DNA from: Kordiimonadales bacterium IMCC3096
GTDB taxonomy: Bacteria; Pseudomonadota; Alphaproteobacteria; Minwuiales; Minwuiaceae
Assembly: GCA_016865035.1 (NCBI GenBank)
Contig: CP018227.1
Span: 466,001-530,000, forward strand
DNA length: 64,000 nt
Direction of reading: 5' to 3'
Translations under genes and position numbers: made by a program
Notes under the pieces: model-generated
Database searches by the model: none
Told to the model about the DNA's origin: nothing
What the model saw: only the letters and a program-made list of their open reading frames with translations
Shown: in pieces, positions 25,941-33,396 of the stretch
Layout of the letters: every line of letters begins with the position of its first letter
How positions within the stretch are numbered: the first letter of the stretch is position 1

Positions 25941-26403
25941 CTGCAGCCTCCTTCTCCGGCGCATTGTCGATCACGGAACGGGAACCGGACTTGCCGGCCC
26001 TGATCTGGATTGTCTTCACCAGGGTCTCGGGCACCGGGCGCTGCAGGTCGATGTGCAGCAGACCGTTGTCGAGCTGTGCATCATGCACCTCGATCCCCTC
26101 GGCCAGCACGAAGGCCCGCTGGAACTGGCGGGTAGCGATGCCGCGATGCAGGAAGATGCGCTCATCCTCCTCCTCGGTCCGGCGGCCCCGGATCACGAGC
26201 TGGTTTTCCTCGACCGTGACGCTGAGGTCACCGTCGCCAAAACCTGCGACCGCCAGCGTGATGCGCAGCGCATTCTCGCCGGTCTGTTCGATGTTGTAGG
26301 GCGGATAGCCGTCATTCGCGGACTTCGCGACCCTGTCGAGCACACGCTCCACATGATCGAAGCCCAGCAGGTGCGGACTGTTGAACAGGGACATCCTGGA
26401 CAT
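25933..26403 (-). CDS. Hsp20 family small heat-shock protein
   Basis: A 156-residue protein with a short N-terminal arm, an alpha-crystallin domain (about 38-135, YNIEQTGENALRITLAVAGF to LLHIDLQRPVPE) and a C-terminal tail that lacks an obvious I-X-I oligomerisation motif apart from TIQI. It is a holdase that binds unfolding proteins. A candidate sigma-32 promoter and a hairpin over the ribosome-binding site (26409-26439) predict heat induction at both transcription and translation. An alternative internal ATG lies three codons in. Confidence 0.92.
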   Translation of the reverse strand: MSRMSLFNSPHLLGFDHVERVLDRVAKSANDGYPPYNIEQTGENALRITLAVAGFGDGDLSVTVEENQLVIRGRRTEEEDERIFLHRGIATRQFQRAFVLAEGIEVHDAQLDNGLLHIDLQRPVPETLVKTIQIRAGKSGSRSVIDNAPEKEAADD

Positions 26404-26408
26404 GTACC

Positions 26409-26439
26409 GTCATCTCCTTGTCGGTTAAGCGAGCATGAC
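26409..26439 (-). promoter_or_regulatory. candidate ROSE-like RNA thermometer over the hsp20 ribosome-binding site
   Basis: In the leader RNA, GUCAU-G-CUC (26439 down to 26431) can pair with GAG-AUGAC (26416 down to 26409), an eight-pair stem with one bulged G. The GAG half belongs to the AAGGAG Shine-Dalgarno, so the stem would hide it at low temperature. ROSE elements in alpha- and gammaproteobacterial small heat-shock genes use such an imperfect stem with a key G. The pairing is visible; the regulation is inference. Confidence 0.5.
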
Positions 26440-26473
26440 CGGAGACCTCTCGGCCTCCACAGACGGGCCCAGC

Positions 26474-26502
26474 GATAGGCACCCGTCACACATGAAAATA
26501 AG
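26474..26502 (-). promoter_or_regulatory. candidate sigma-32 (RpoH) promoter of hsp20
   Basis: CTTATT (26502-26497) and CCTATC (26479-26474) are 17 bases apart on the minus strand, close to the alphaproteobacterial RpoH pattern CTTG-N17-CYTAT. Initiation near 26467 gives a leader of about 64 bases that contains the proposed thermometer. Confidence 0.55.
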
Positions 26503-26603
26503 TCTTCATTTCAGCCATTCAAGTCAGCAGTCGTGGCAAGGTGCCTGCGGCTGTGCTATCGCGCTGCCAGCCCCCGATACCTGAAGTACAAGGCCCACCC
26601 TCC

Positions 26604-27929
26604 GTGACCAGTCTGACAGCCCATCCCCTGAATGAAACCACCCTCGGCGGCGACCTCACCGCGCCGGGGGACAAGTCGATCTCCCACCGCGCCCTGATGT
26701 TCGGTGCCCTCGCCGTGGGGCGTACCCGCATCACCGGACTGCTGGAGGGGGAGGATGTCCGCGCGACCGCCGCCGCCGTGGCCACGCTGGGTGCAAGGGT
26801 CGAGCGGCTGGGACCCGGCGAATGGCAGGTCGACGGTGTCGGTGTCGGTGGACTGGCGGAACCGGAGACCGTGCTGGACCTCGGCAACTCCGGCACCGGT
26901 GCGCGCCTGCTGATGGGCCTGGTCGCAGGGCATCCGATCAGCGCCACCTTCACCGGTGACGCATCCCTGTCCGGACGGCCCATGGGGCGCGTGACGAAGC
27001 CCCTGCAGCAGATGGGCGCACGGTTCCAGGGTCGGGAGGGGGATCGCCTGCCGATGACGGTCACCGGCCCGGAAACAGTCATGCCGATCACCTATGACTC
27101 GCCTGTGGCCTCCGCGCAGGTGAAATCGGCCATCCTGCTGGCCGGACTGAACGCACCGGGTGTCACGACAGTCCGGGAGCCGAAGCCGTCCCGTGACCAC
27201 ACGGAAAACATGCTGCGCCAGTTCGGGGCGGAGGTCGTCAGCGAACCGGATGGCGCGGGCCGCACCGTGCGCCTGACCGGACAGCCGGAACTGTCACCAC
27301 AGCAGATCGTGGTGCCGGGAGACCCGTCGTCGGCCGCCTTCGCGACCGTGGCCGCCCTGCTTTCCCCCGGCAGCAACGTGACAATCCGCAATGTCGGCAT
27401 CAATCCGCTGCGCGCCGGGCTGTTCGATGTACTCAAGGCGATGGGGGGCAGGATCACCTTCACGGACCAGCGCAGCCAGGGTGGCGAGCCGGTGGCCGAT
27501 CTGGTGATCCGGGGCGACCATCTGAACGGCACCACCGCACCGCCCGACAATGCCGCTGCCATGATCGACGAGTACCCGATCCTCTGCGTCGCCGCGGCCC
27601 TGGCGGAGGGGCAGACGGTCATGCGCGGGATCGAGGAACTGCGCGTCAAGGAAAGCGACCGCATCGCGCGCATGGTCGAGGGGCTGCGGGCGACGGGTGT
27701 CGCGGTGGAGGAGCATGAGGACGGCATGACCGTCACCGGGTCCGGCGGCAGGGCCCCGGCTGGCGGCTGCACCATCGACGCCGGACACGACCACCGCATC
27801 GGCATGTCGTTCCTGATACTCGGCCTGTTCTGCGAGAAGCCCATCACCGTGACCGGCGCGGAAACGATTGCCACCAGCTACCCGGATTTTGTCGGTCACA
27901 TGACGGGGCTGGGTGCCAGGATCGGCTGA
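26604..27929 (+). CDS. aroA: 3-phosphoshikimate 1-carboxyvinyltransferase (EPSP synthase, CP4-like class)
   Basis: A 441-residue enzyme making EPSP from shikimate-3-phosphate and phosphoenolpyruvate in the chorismate pathway. Key segments: APGDKSISHRALMFGAL (about 20-36, Lys24), GDASLSGRPMGRV, PVASAQVKSAILLAGLN, the catalytic aspartate in MIDEYPIL and the RVKESDR loop. The overall phrasing matches the class II enzyme of Agrobacterium CP4. However, the PEP-site loop reads LGNSGTG (Gly97) where CP4 has an alanine. The start is a GTG; an earlier in-frame GTG at 26541 would add a poorly conserved 21 residues. A gene converges on it after ten bases. Confidence 0.95.
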   Translation: MTSLTAHPLNETTLGGDLTAPGDKSISHRALMFGALAVGRTRITGLLEGEDVRATAAAVATLGARVERLGPGEWQVDGVGVGGLAEPETVLDLGNSGTGARLLMGLVAGHPISATFTGDASLSGRPMGRVTKPLQQMGARFQGREGDRLPMTVTGPETVMPITYDSPVASAQVKSAILLAGLNAPGVTTVREPKPSRDHTENMLRQFGAEVVSEPDGAGRTVRLTGQPELSPQQIVVPGDPSSAAFATVAALLSPGSNVTIRNVGINPLRAGLFDVLKAMGGRITFTDQRSQGGEPVADLVIRGDHLNGTTAPPDNAAAMIDEYPILCVAAALAEGQTVMRGIEELRVKESDRIARMVEGLRATGVAVEEHEDGMTVTGSGGRAPAGGCTIDAGHDHRIGMSFLILGLFCEKPITVTGAETIATSYPDFVGHMTGLGARIG

Positions 27930-27939
27930 CCGCCCCGCG

Positions 27940-28449
27940 CTATTCGGCAGACAGACGCGCCTGGCGGACGAACTGCCGCCAGTCGCCCTTGGGCGAGGAG
28001 CACAGGCGGTCGCTGCCGGACATGGCCATCAGGGCCAGCGCGCCGGCACGCCAGAGGCTGTCGAACAGTTCCGCATCGCTCGTCACGACCTCATGCAGCA
28101 GGCGTCCCTGCAGCGGACGGACAAAGCGCCGGCCGGCAAGGACAAGCGCCAGCAGCAGGGCGAAGAAGGTGATCGACCCCAGCGACATCTCGGAGCCCGC
28201 CACCGGCAGCATGATGGTGTTCAGTTCCAGGGCCTCGGCAAAGCCGAACCAGACCAGCAACAGGGCGAAGGACCCGAACAGGAACCGGTCCCTGATCTTC
28301 ACCGCCCGGGGACCCACCCGCGCGACCAGCGCCTGATGGAAGGCGCCGTTGCGCCGGGCCTTGCGGTAGTTGACATGCATGCGCAGCACGCCGGTCTGCA
28401 CCGCCGATTGCAGCCAGGAGACCAGGTCCGCGTCTTCACTGACAGTCAT
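27940..28449 (-). CDS. uncharacterised membrane protein, third gene of the lutAB operon
   Basis: A 169-residue protein I do not recognise. Residues 1-55 are soluble and basic; hydrophobic segments at about 55-75 and 88-108 form a helical hairpin, and the C-terminal 60 residues are soluble with a C-terminal SPKGDWRQFVRQARLS stretch. The topology predicts both ends on the same side, most likely cytoplasmic. The ATG overlaps the lutB stop (ATGA), so it is translated with LutAB. It has no similarity to the LUD domain of LutC, which normally fills this place. It may tether the complex to the membrane, but that is inference. Confidence 0.72.
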   Translation of the reverse strand: MTVSEDADLVSWLQSAVQTGVLRMHVNYRKARRNGAFHQALVARVGPRAVKIRDRFLFGSFALLLVWFGFAEALELNTIMLPVAGSEMSLGSITFFALLLALVLAGRRFVRPLQGRLLHEVVTSDAELFDSLWRAGALALMAMSGSDRLCSSPKGDWRQFVRQARLSAE

Positions 28450-29867
28450 CAGCGCTCGCCAGCCGCCCAGCGGTCCATGAAGGTCCGCCCCTCCGGTGCC
28501 GGCATGTCGCGGCCACGGGTCCAGCCGGATGCGAGCGGCAGGCTCTCGAAGCGGCCGCCGCACACCGAACCTGCACGGCCCATCAGGCGCATCGCGATCC
28601 GGGTGGCGAAGCGGTAGAGCCTCGGGCGGCGGGCGAAGAAGGCCCAGGTCTTCACGCCGTAGCGTTCGGACTTCGCGCTGATCTTCTTCTCGAAAGCTTC
28701 CTCCCGCCAGTGCCGCATGATCGAGGGCAACGGGATGCGCATGGGGCAGACTTCCTGGCAGCGCCCGCAGAAGGTGGAGGCATTCGGCAGGTGATGCGCG
28801 TCCTCGATCCCGAGGAAATGCGGGTCCAGCGCCGCACCGATCGGGCCGGGATAGACCCAGCCGTAGGTGTGCCCGCCAACCGCCAGATAGACCGGGCAAT
28901 GGTTCATGCAGGCACCGCAGCGGATGCAGCGCAGCATCTCCTGCTTCTTCGTGCCCAGCAGGTCGGAGCGGCCATTGTCCAGCAGCACCACATGGAAGCC
29001 ACCCGGTCCGTCCAGGTCCCCGTCCCGCTTCGGCCCCGTCGAGAGGGTCGTGTAGGCCGACATCTCCTGCCCGGTCGCTGACCGCGCCAGCACGCGCAGG
29101 ATCGTCGAGACGTCCTCCAGCGTCGGCACCACCTTGTCGATGGAGGAAATGACGACATGGGCCGGGGTCAGCATCTGGGTCAGGTCACCATTGCCCTCGT
29201 TGGTGACAATGATCGTCGACCCGGTCTCCGCGATCAGGAAGTTCGCGCCGGTGATCCCGACGTCGGCGTCGAAATACTTCTGTCGCAGGATCTCCCGCGC
29301 CTCGTTCACCAGATCCTCAGGCTCGGTCAGCCGTTCGGTCTTGCCGTACTTGCCGTGATGCTCGTGAAACAGGTCCGAGACCTGGTCCTTGGTCTTGTGC
29401 ACGGCGGGACCGATGATGTGGCTCGGCGGTTCCTCCGCCAACTGGATGATGTACTCGCCGAGGTCGGTCTCGATGGGTTCGACGCCATTGGCCTCCAGGA
29501 AGGGATTGAGGGCGATTTCCTCCGCCACCATCGACTTGCCCTTGGTGACCGTCTTGGCGCCATAGTCCTTGCAGAGACCCAGGATGGTCTGGCGCGCCTC
29601 CTCCGCCGTGGCGCAGAAATGCACCGTGCCGCCCTGCGCCACCACCCGTTCCTCGAACCGTGCCAGATAGAAATCGAGGTTGGCCAGGATGTGGTTCTTC
29701 AGATCCACCGCCGCATCGCGCATGGCCTCGAACTCGTCCAGCCCCGCGGCTGCCCGGGAACGTGCGGCGACGAAACCGGTTTCCAGATTGCTGAGGGCCT
29801 GCCGCAGGTTCGGGTCCGCGATGGCCCCCTTCGCTGCATTCTTGAAGTTGAGCGCTTCGGACTGCAT
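28449..29867 (-). CDS. lutB: LutB-type iron-sulfur protein of L-lactate oxidation
   Basis: A 472-residue protein. The N-terminal LUD-like domain (about 60-300, with AKTVTKGKSMVAEEI and GANFLIAETGSTIIVTNEGN) is followed by a ferredoxin region with cysteines 314/317/320/324 (CIRCGACMNHCP) and 367/370/374 (CGRCQEVCP) for two 4Fe-4S clusters. With LutA, and LutC where present, it oxidises L-lactate to pyruvate and passes electrons onward. The gene overlaps lutA by one base and the membrane-protein gene by one base. Confidence 0.93.
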   Translation of the reverse strand: MQSEALNFKNAAKGAIADPNLRQALSNLETGFVAARSRAAAGLDEFEAMRDAAVDLKNHILANLDFYLARFEERVVAQGGTVHFCATAEEARQTILGLCKDYGAKTVTKGKSMVAEEIALNPFLEANGVEPIETDLGEYIIQLAEEPPSHIIGPAVHKTKDQVSDLFHEHHGKYGKTERLTEPEDLVNEAREILRQKYFDADVGITGANFLIAETGSTIIVTNEGNGDLTQMLTPAHVVISSIDKVVPTLEDVSTILRVLARSATGQEMSAYTTLSTGPKRDGDLDGPGGFHVVLLDNGRSDLLGTKKQEMLRCIRCGACMNHCPVYLAVGGHTYGWVYPGPIGAALDPHFLGIEDAHHLPNASTFCGRCQEVCPMRIPLPSIMRHWREEAFEKKISAKSERYGVKTWAFFARRPRLYRFATRIAMRLMGRAGSVCGGRFESLPLASGWTRGRDMPAPEGRTFMDRWAAGER

Positions 29868-30646
29868 CAGATCTGCTCCGTTTCACCGATGGCGGGACGA
29901 TCCGTCATGCCGGCCAGAACCTCGGCGACATGCCGCACCTGGATCTCGGAACCCTCCCGCTTCAGCCGACCGGCCATGTTCAGCAGGCACCCCATGTCCC
30001 CGGCCAGCAGCAGGTCTGCCTCCGTCGCCCGGATATCCTCCGCCTTGCGGGAGACCATCTCGACCGAGACATCCGCATACTTGATGCAGAAGGTGCCGCC
30101 GAAGCCGCAGCAGGTCTCGGCGGTCGGCAGTTCCTTCAGCGACAGGCCCTCGACCGTGCCAAGCAGACGGCGCGGCTGTTCCTTGATCTTCAGTTCACGC
30201 AGGCCGGAGCAGCTGTCGTGATAGGTGACGCTGCCCTGCAGCGCGGCATCCACCTCCGTCACTCCGGCGATATCGGTCAGGAAGGACACCAGTTCATGTG
30301 TCTTCGCCGCCAGTGCCTTCGCCCGCAGTTCCCAGTCCGCATCCCCCTCGAACAGGCGCGGATAATGGTGTTTCAGCATCCCGGCGCAGGAACCGGAGGG
30401 CGCGACCACATAGTCGAAATCCTCGAAGGCCGCGATTGTATTCCGCGCGATGGCCTTCGTATCCGCCCGGTCACCTGAATTGTAGGCGGGCTGACCGCAG
30501 CAGGTCTGCGATTCCGGTACCTCGACCGTGCAACCGGCATCCCGCAGCAGTTTCACGGCAGCGAAGCCCACCGTTGGTCGATAGAGATCAACCAGGCAGG
30601 TCACGAACAGGCCGACATTGGCCCGATGGGCGGATTTTGTGTTCAT
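29867..30646 (-). CDS. lutA: LutA/GlpC-type (Fe-S)-binding oxidoreductase
   Basis: A 259-residue protein with two CCG cysteine-rich motifs: QTCCGQPAYNSGD (Cys49-50) and AETCCGFGGTF (Cys179-180), as in LutA, GlcF and heterodisulfide reductase subunit B, which bind a non-cubane Fe-S cluster. It starts the operon with lutB and the membrane-protein gene. There is no Shine-Dalgarno before the ATG, and the predicted -10 box lies only seven bases upstream, so the mRNA may be leaderless. No GntR or LutR regulator gene lies nearby. Confidence 0.92.
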   Translation of the reverse strand: MNTKSAHRANVGLFVTCLVDLYRPTVGFAAVKLLRDAGCTVEVPESQTCCGQPAYNSGDRADTKAIARNTIAAFEDFDYVVAPSGSCAGMLKHHYPRLFEGDADWELRAKALAAKTHELVSFLTDIAGVTEVDAALQGSVTYHDSCSGLRELKIKEQPRRLLGTVEGLSLKELPTAETCCGFGGTFCIKYADVSVEMVSRKAEDIRATEADLLLAGDMGCLLNMAGRLKREGSEIQVRHVAEVLAGMTDRPAIGETEQI

Positions 30647-30653
30647 GCAGAAC

Positions 30654-30681
30654 GTTATAGAGGGGTTCGGGGGCAGCGCAA
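30654..30681 (-). promoter_or_regulatory. sigma-70-like promoter of the lutAB operon, probably leaderless
   Basis: On the minus strand TTGCGC (30681-30676) and TATAAC (30659-30654) are 16 bases apart. The expected start site, seven to eight bases past the -10 box, falls on or next to the A of the lutA ATG at 30646. Confidence 0.55.
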
Positions 30682-31112
30682 ATCGTGTCCTGAATCTCCC
30701 GGAATACGGTCGCAACGGGCGGCGCCATGTGTGATGGCCACTTCACCTTGGCGTGTGCCCTGAAATTGCCCCAATTCCGCCCCTTGGCGGGCTTTGCACG
30801 AGTTCACATATCAGGCTCAGGGACGGGCAGTCCGAACAGCACCACGCGTACGGCGTCCCCCTCCGCCGGTGATGCGGACGGGCTGCCCCGAACCGGCAAG
30901 AAGGACGACATGCGTTCCGGCGGGACCCTCAATCCCTCCTGCGACCCGATCTCGCCGGGACCATGACCCGTCCGCCGGTTCTGAAAACCCGGCCCGCTGC
31001 CTCGGTCGTACCCCCTCACGCACCGCTGGCAGCGGGCCACTTTCTTTCCCGGAAGCAATTCGCGATCACAAATCCCCAAGCCGCGGACAAACCAGCACCC
31101 CGCGCTTTCCCA
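30682..31112. other. non-coding divergent intergenic region between lutA and the acyl-CoA ligase gene
   Basis: This stretch of over 400 bases has no convincing gene: the short open frames have poor residue composition and no ribosome-binding sites. It holds an imperfect inverted repeat (GGGCAGTCCG near 30827 with CGGAC-GGGC-TGCCC near 30880) and several CCGG-rich blocks. It may contain operators for the flanking genes or a small RNA; I cannot show either. Confidence 0.5.
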
Positions 31113-31140
31113 TTGCCAGCCGAAACCCTGCCAGCATAGG
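31113..31140 (+). promoter_or_regulatory. candidate promoter of the acyl-CoA ligase gene
   Basis: TTGCCA (31113-31118) and CATAGG (31135-31140) are 16 bases apart, followed by a 33-base leader with GGGGAGGG. It shares the word TTGCCAGCC with the promoter at 24812. Confidence 0.38.
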
Positions 31141-31172
31141 TTCTGCGGGTCTTCGGGGAGGGATTTGGGATC

Positions 31173-32654
31173 ATGGTCGAACTGTCATTCGGAGCCAATC
31201 TGGCACGCTGGGCGAAGGAAGAGCCGGAGGCGCCGCTGGTCACGCACAACGGGCAGACCTGGACGGTGGCCGCATTTCATCGCTGGACCAACCGGCTGGC
31301 GCGGAAATATGTCGAACTGGGTGTGCGCCGCAACGACATGGTCACCATCGCCCTGCCCAATGGCGCCGAGTTCCTGGCCGCTGCCTTCGCGACGTGGAAG
31401 GCTGGCGGCATTCCCCAGCCGGTTTCCGCCCGGCTGCCGAAGATGGAGCGGGATGCGATCATCGACCTGGCGAAATCTGCGCTGGTGGTTGGCACAAGCG
31501 AGCCGACGCCCAATGGCGCTCCCACGCTGCCTACCGGTTTCATGCCCGATGACAATGCCGACGACAGCGACCTGCCCGACATCATCGCCGACTACTGGAA
31601 GGCGCCGACATCCGGTGGCAGCACCGGTCGTCCGAAGCTGATCGTCGCGGCTTCGCCGCCGCTGTGGGATTTCGATGCCGGTCTGCTGGCCGGGGGAGAC
31701 AACAGCTGGCTGCTGCAACAGGACCACGACAATCACCTGGTCGTCGGGCCGCTGTATCACAACGGCCCCTTCATCTTCTGCATCCAGGCGCTGCTGAAAC
31801 GCTCCCACGTCGTGGTCGCCGACCGCTTCGACGCGGAGCAGACACTGGCCCTGATCGAGCAGTACCGCATCAACTGGATGATGATGGTGCCGACGATGAT
31901 GCAGCGCATCTGGCGGCTGGATGAGGCGGTGCGCAACCGCTACGACCTGTCCAGCCTGCGGGTCCTGCTGCATCTGGCGGCCCCCTGCCCCGTGTGGCTG
32001 AAGGATGTCTTCATCGAATGGCTGGGCCCCGACCGCATCTTCGAGCTGATGGGCGGCACCGAAGGCACCGGCACGACCTGGATCACCGGTCATGAGTCCA
32101 TGCTGCGCAAGGGCTCCGTCGGGCGGCTGCGCGAGGGCTCGTCGATGCGGGTGGTGCGCGAGGACGGCACCGACTGCGAACCGAACGAGGTGGGGGAGGT
32201 CTTCCTGCGCCCCGATACCGGGCGCGGCACGACCTATCACTATCTCGGCGCGGAGAGCAAAGCCATCGAGGGAGGTTGGGAGAGCCTGGGCGACATGGGC
32301 TACGTCGATGCCGACGGCTACCTCTATCTGACCGACCGGCGCAAGGACATGATCCTGGCCGGTGGCGCCAACATCTATCCGGCGGAGGTGGAGGCGGCGA
32401 TCGACCAGTTCCCCGGCGTCCGCTCCTCGGTGGTGATCGGCCTGCCGGACGAGGATCTGGGCAACCGCATCCATGGCATTGTCGATGCGCCCGGCGGAAT
32501 TTCCCAGGACGAACTGGTGGCGTTCCTGGCGGAGCGGCTGGTGCGCTACAAGATTCCACGCAGCTTCGAGTTCGTGAACGAGCCCCTGCGCGACGATGCG
32601 GGCAAGGTGCGCCGCAGCGAGATGCAGCAGGCCAGGCTGGACGGCAAGGCATGA
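31173..32654 (+). CDS. acyl-CoA synthetase (class I adenylate-forming, bile-acid-CoA-ligase-like)
   Basis: A 493-residue ligase. The nucleotide loop TSGGSTGRPKLI (about 148-159), the ELMGGTEGTG adenine-binding turn, the LGDMGYVDADGYLYLTDRRKDMIL hinge and the C-terminal catalytic lysine in DDAGKVRRSE are present. It converts a carboxylic acid to the acyl-CoA through the acyl-adenylate. The HLVVGPLYHNGPF segment and overall length resemble BaiB-type and related carboxylate ligases; the natural acid is unknown. Its stop overlaps cmk by four bases, an odd pairing of catabolic and housekeeping genes. Confidence 0.9.
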   Translation: MVELSFGANLARWAKEEPEAPLVTHNGQTWTVAAFHRWTNRLARKYVELGVRRNDMVTIALPNGAEFLAAAFATWKAGGIPQPVSARLPKMERDAIIDLAKSALVVGTSEPTPNGAPTLPTGFMPDDNADDSDLPDIIADYWKAPTSGGSTGRPKLIVAASPPLWDFDAGLLAGGDNSWLLQQDHDNHLVVGPLYHNGPFIFCIQALLKRSHVVVADRFDAEQTLALIEQYRINWMMMVPTMMQRIWRLDEAVRNRYDLSSLRVLLHLAAPCPVWLKDVFIEWLGPDRIFELMGGTEGTGTTWITGHESMLRKGSVGRLREGSSMRVVREDGTDCEPNEVGEVFLRPDTGRGTTYHYLGAESKAIEGGWESLGDMGYVDADGYLYLTDRRKDMILAGGANIYPAEVEAAIDQFPGVRSSVVIGLPDEDLGNRIHGIVDAPGGISQDELVAFLAERLVRYKIPRSFEFVNEPLRDDAGKVRRSEMQQARLDGKA

Positions 32655-33301
32655 CACCTGTGGTGGCCGTCGATGGACCGACCGCTTCCGGCAAGGGGAC
32701 GCTGGCGCGGCGGCTGGCGGCGGATCTCGGCTTCGCCTATCTGGATACCGGCGGTCTCTATCGCGCGACCGCCCTGCGGCTGATCCGCGCCGGTGAAGAT
32801 GGCAGCGATGTCGACGCGGCAGTGGCTGCGGCGCAGGGCATCACGCCCGGCGATCTCTCCGACCCCGCCCTGCGCGAGGAAGCGACCGGCAACATGGCAT
32901 CGAAGGTTGCGGCCCTGCAGCCCGTGCGCGATGCCCTGTTCGCGTTCCAGCAGGCCTTCGCCCTGACACCGCCCGACGGGGCAGCAGGCGCGGTGCTGGA
33001 TGGGCGAGACATCGGCACGGTGGTCTGCCCGGACGCGACGGCAAAGCTGTTCGTGACCGCAACGGCGGCCGCGCGCGCGGCGCGGCGCCATGCCGAACTG
33101 GTGGCCCGCGGAACCGACGTGACGCTGGAGAATGTGCTGCAGGATCTGCGCGCGCGGGACGAACGCGACACGAACCGCGCCACGTCTCCGCTGAAACCCG
33201 CAGCAGATGCGGACTTGCTCGATACAACGGAATTGGATATAGAGGCCGCGTTCTTCGCAGCCCGTAAGCTGGTTACGGCGCGGTTGGAGCGTCAGGCCTG
33301 A
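32651..33301 (+). CDS. cmk: cytidylate kinase
   Basis: A 216-residue nucleotide kinase that phosphorylates CMP/dCMP. The P-loop DGPTASGKGTLA (about 8-19), the YLDTGGLYRATALRL substrate loop (usually YLDTGAMYR), VLDGRDIGTVV and the lid-region RDERDTNRATSPL are all characteristic. The gene position just before rpsA is conserved in many proteobacteria. The ATG overlaps the stop of the acyl-CoA ligase gene (ATGA). Confidence 0.95.
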   Translation: MTPVVAVDGPTASGKGTLARRLAADLGFAYLDTGGLYRATALRLIRAGEDGSDVDAAVAAAQGITPGDLSDPALREEATGNMASKVAALQPVRDALFAFQQAFALTPPDGAAGAVLDGRDIGTVVCPDATAKLFVTATAAARAARRHAELVARGTDVTLENVLQDLRARDERDTNRATSPLKPAADADLLDTTELDIEAAFFAARKLVTARLERQA

Positions 33302-33396
33302 GGTCTGAATGTCCCGCCTGCAGAGTGCGAACGGCCCGATCGTAGCCAGGCAACTGGCAAATCCCAGCGAAGGGCCGCGAGAAAGGAAATCACTAT

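Noticed and set aside
30727-30966. Possible small protein gene in the lutA/acyl-CoA ligase intergenic region
   Set aside because: No ribosome-binding site, low-complexity S/T/P/G composition and no recognisable family; left as non-coding.
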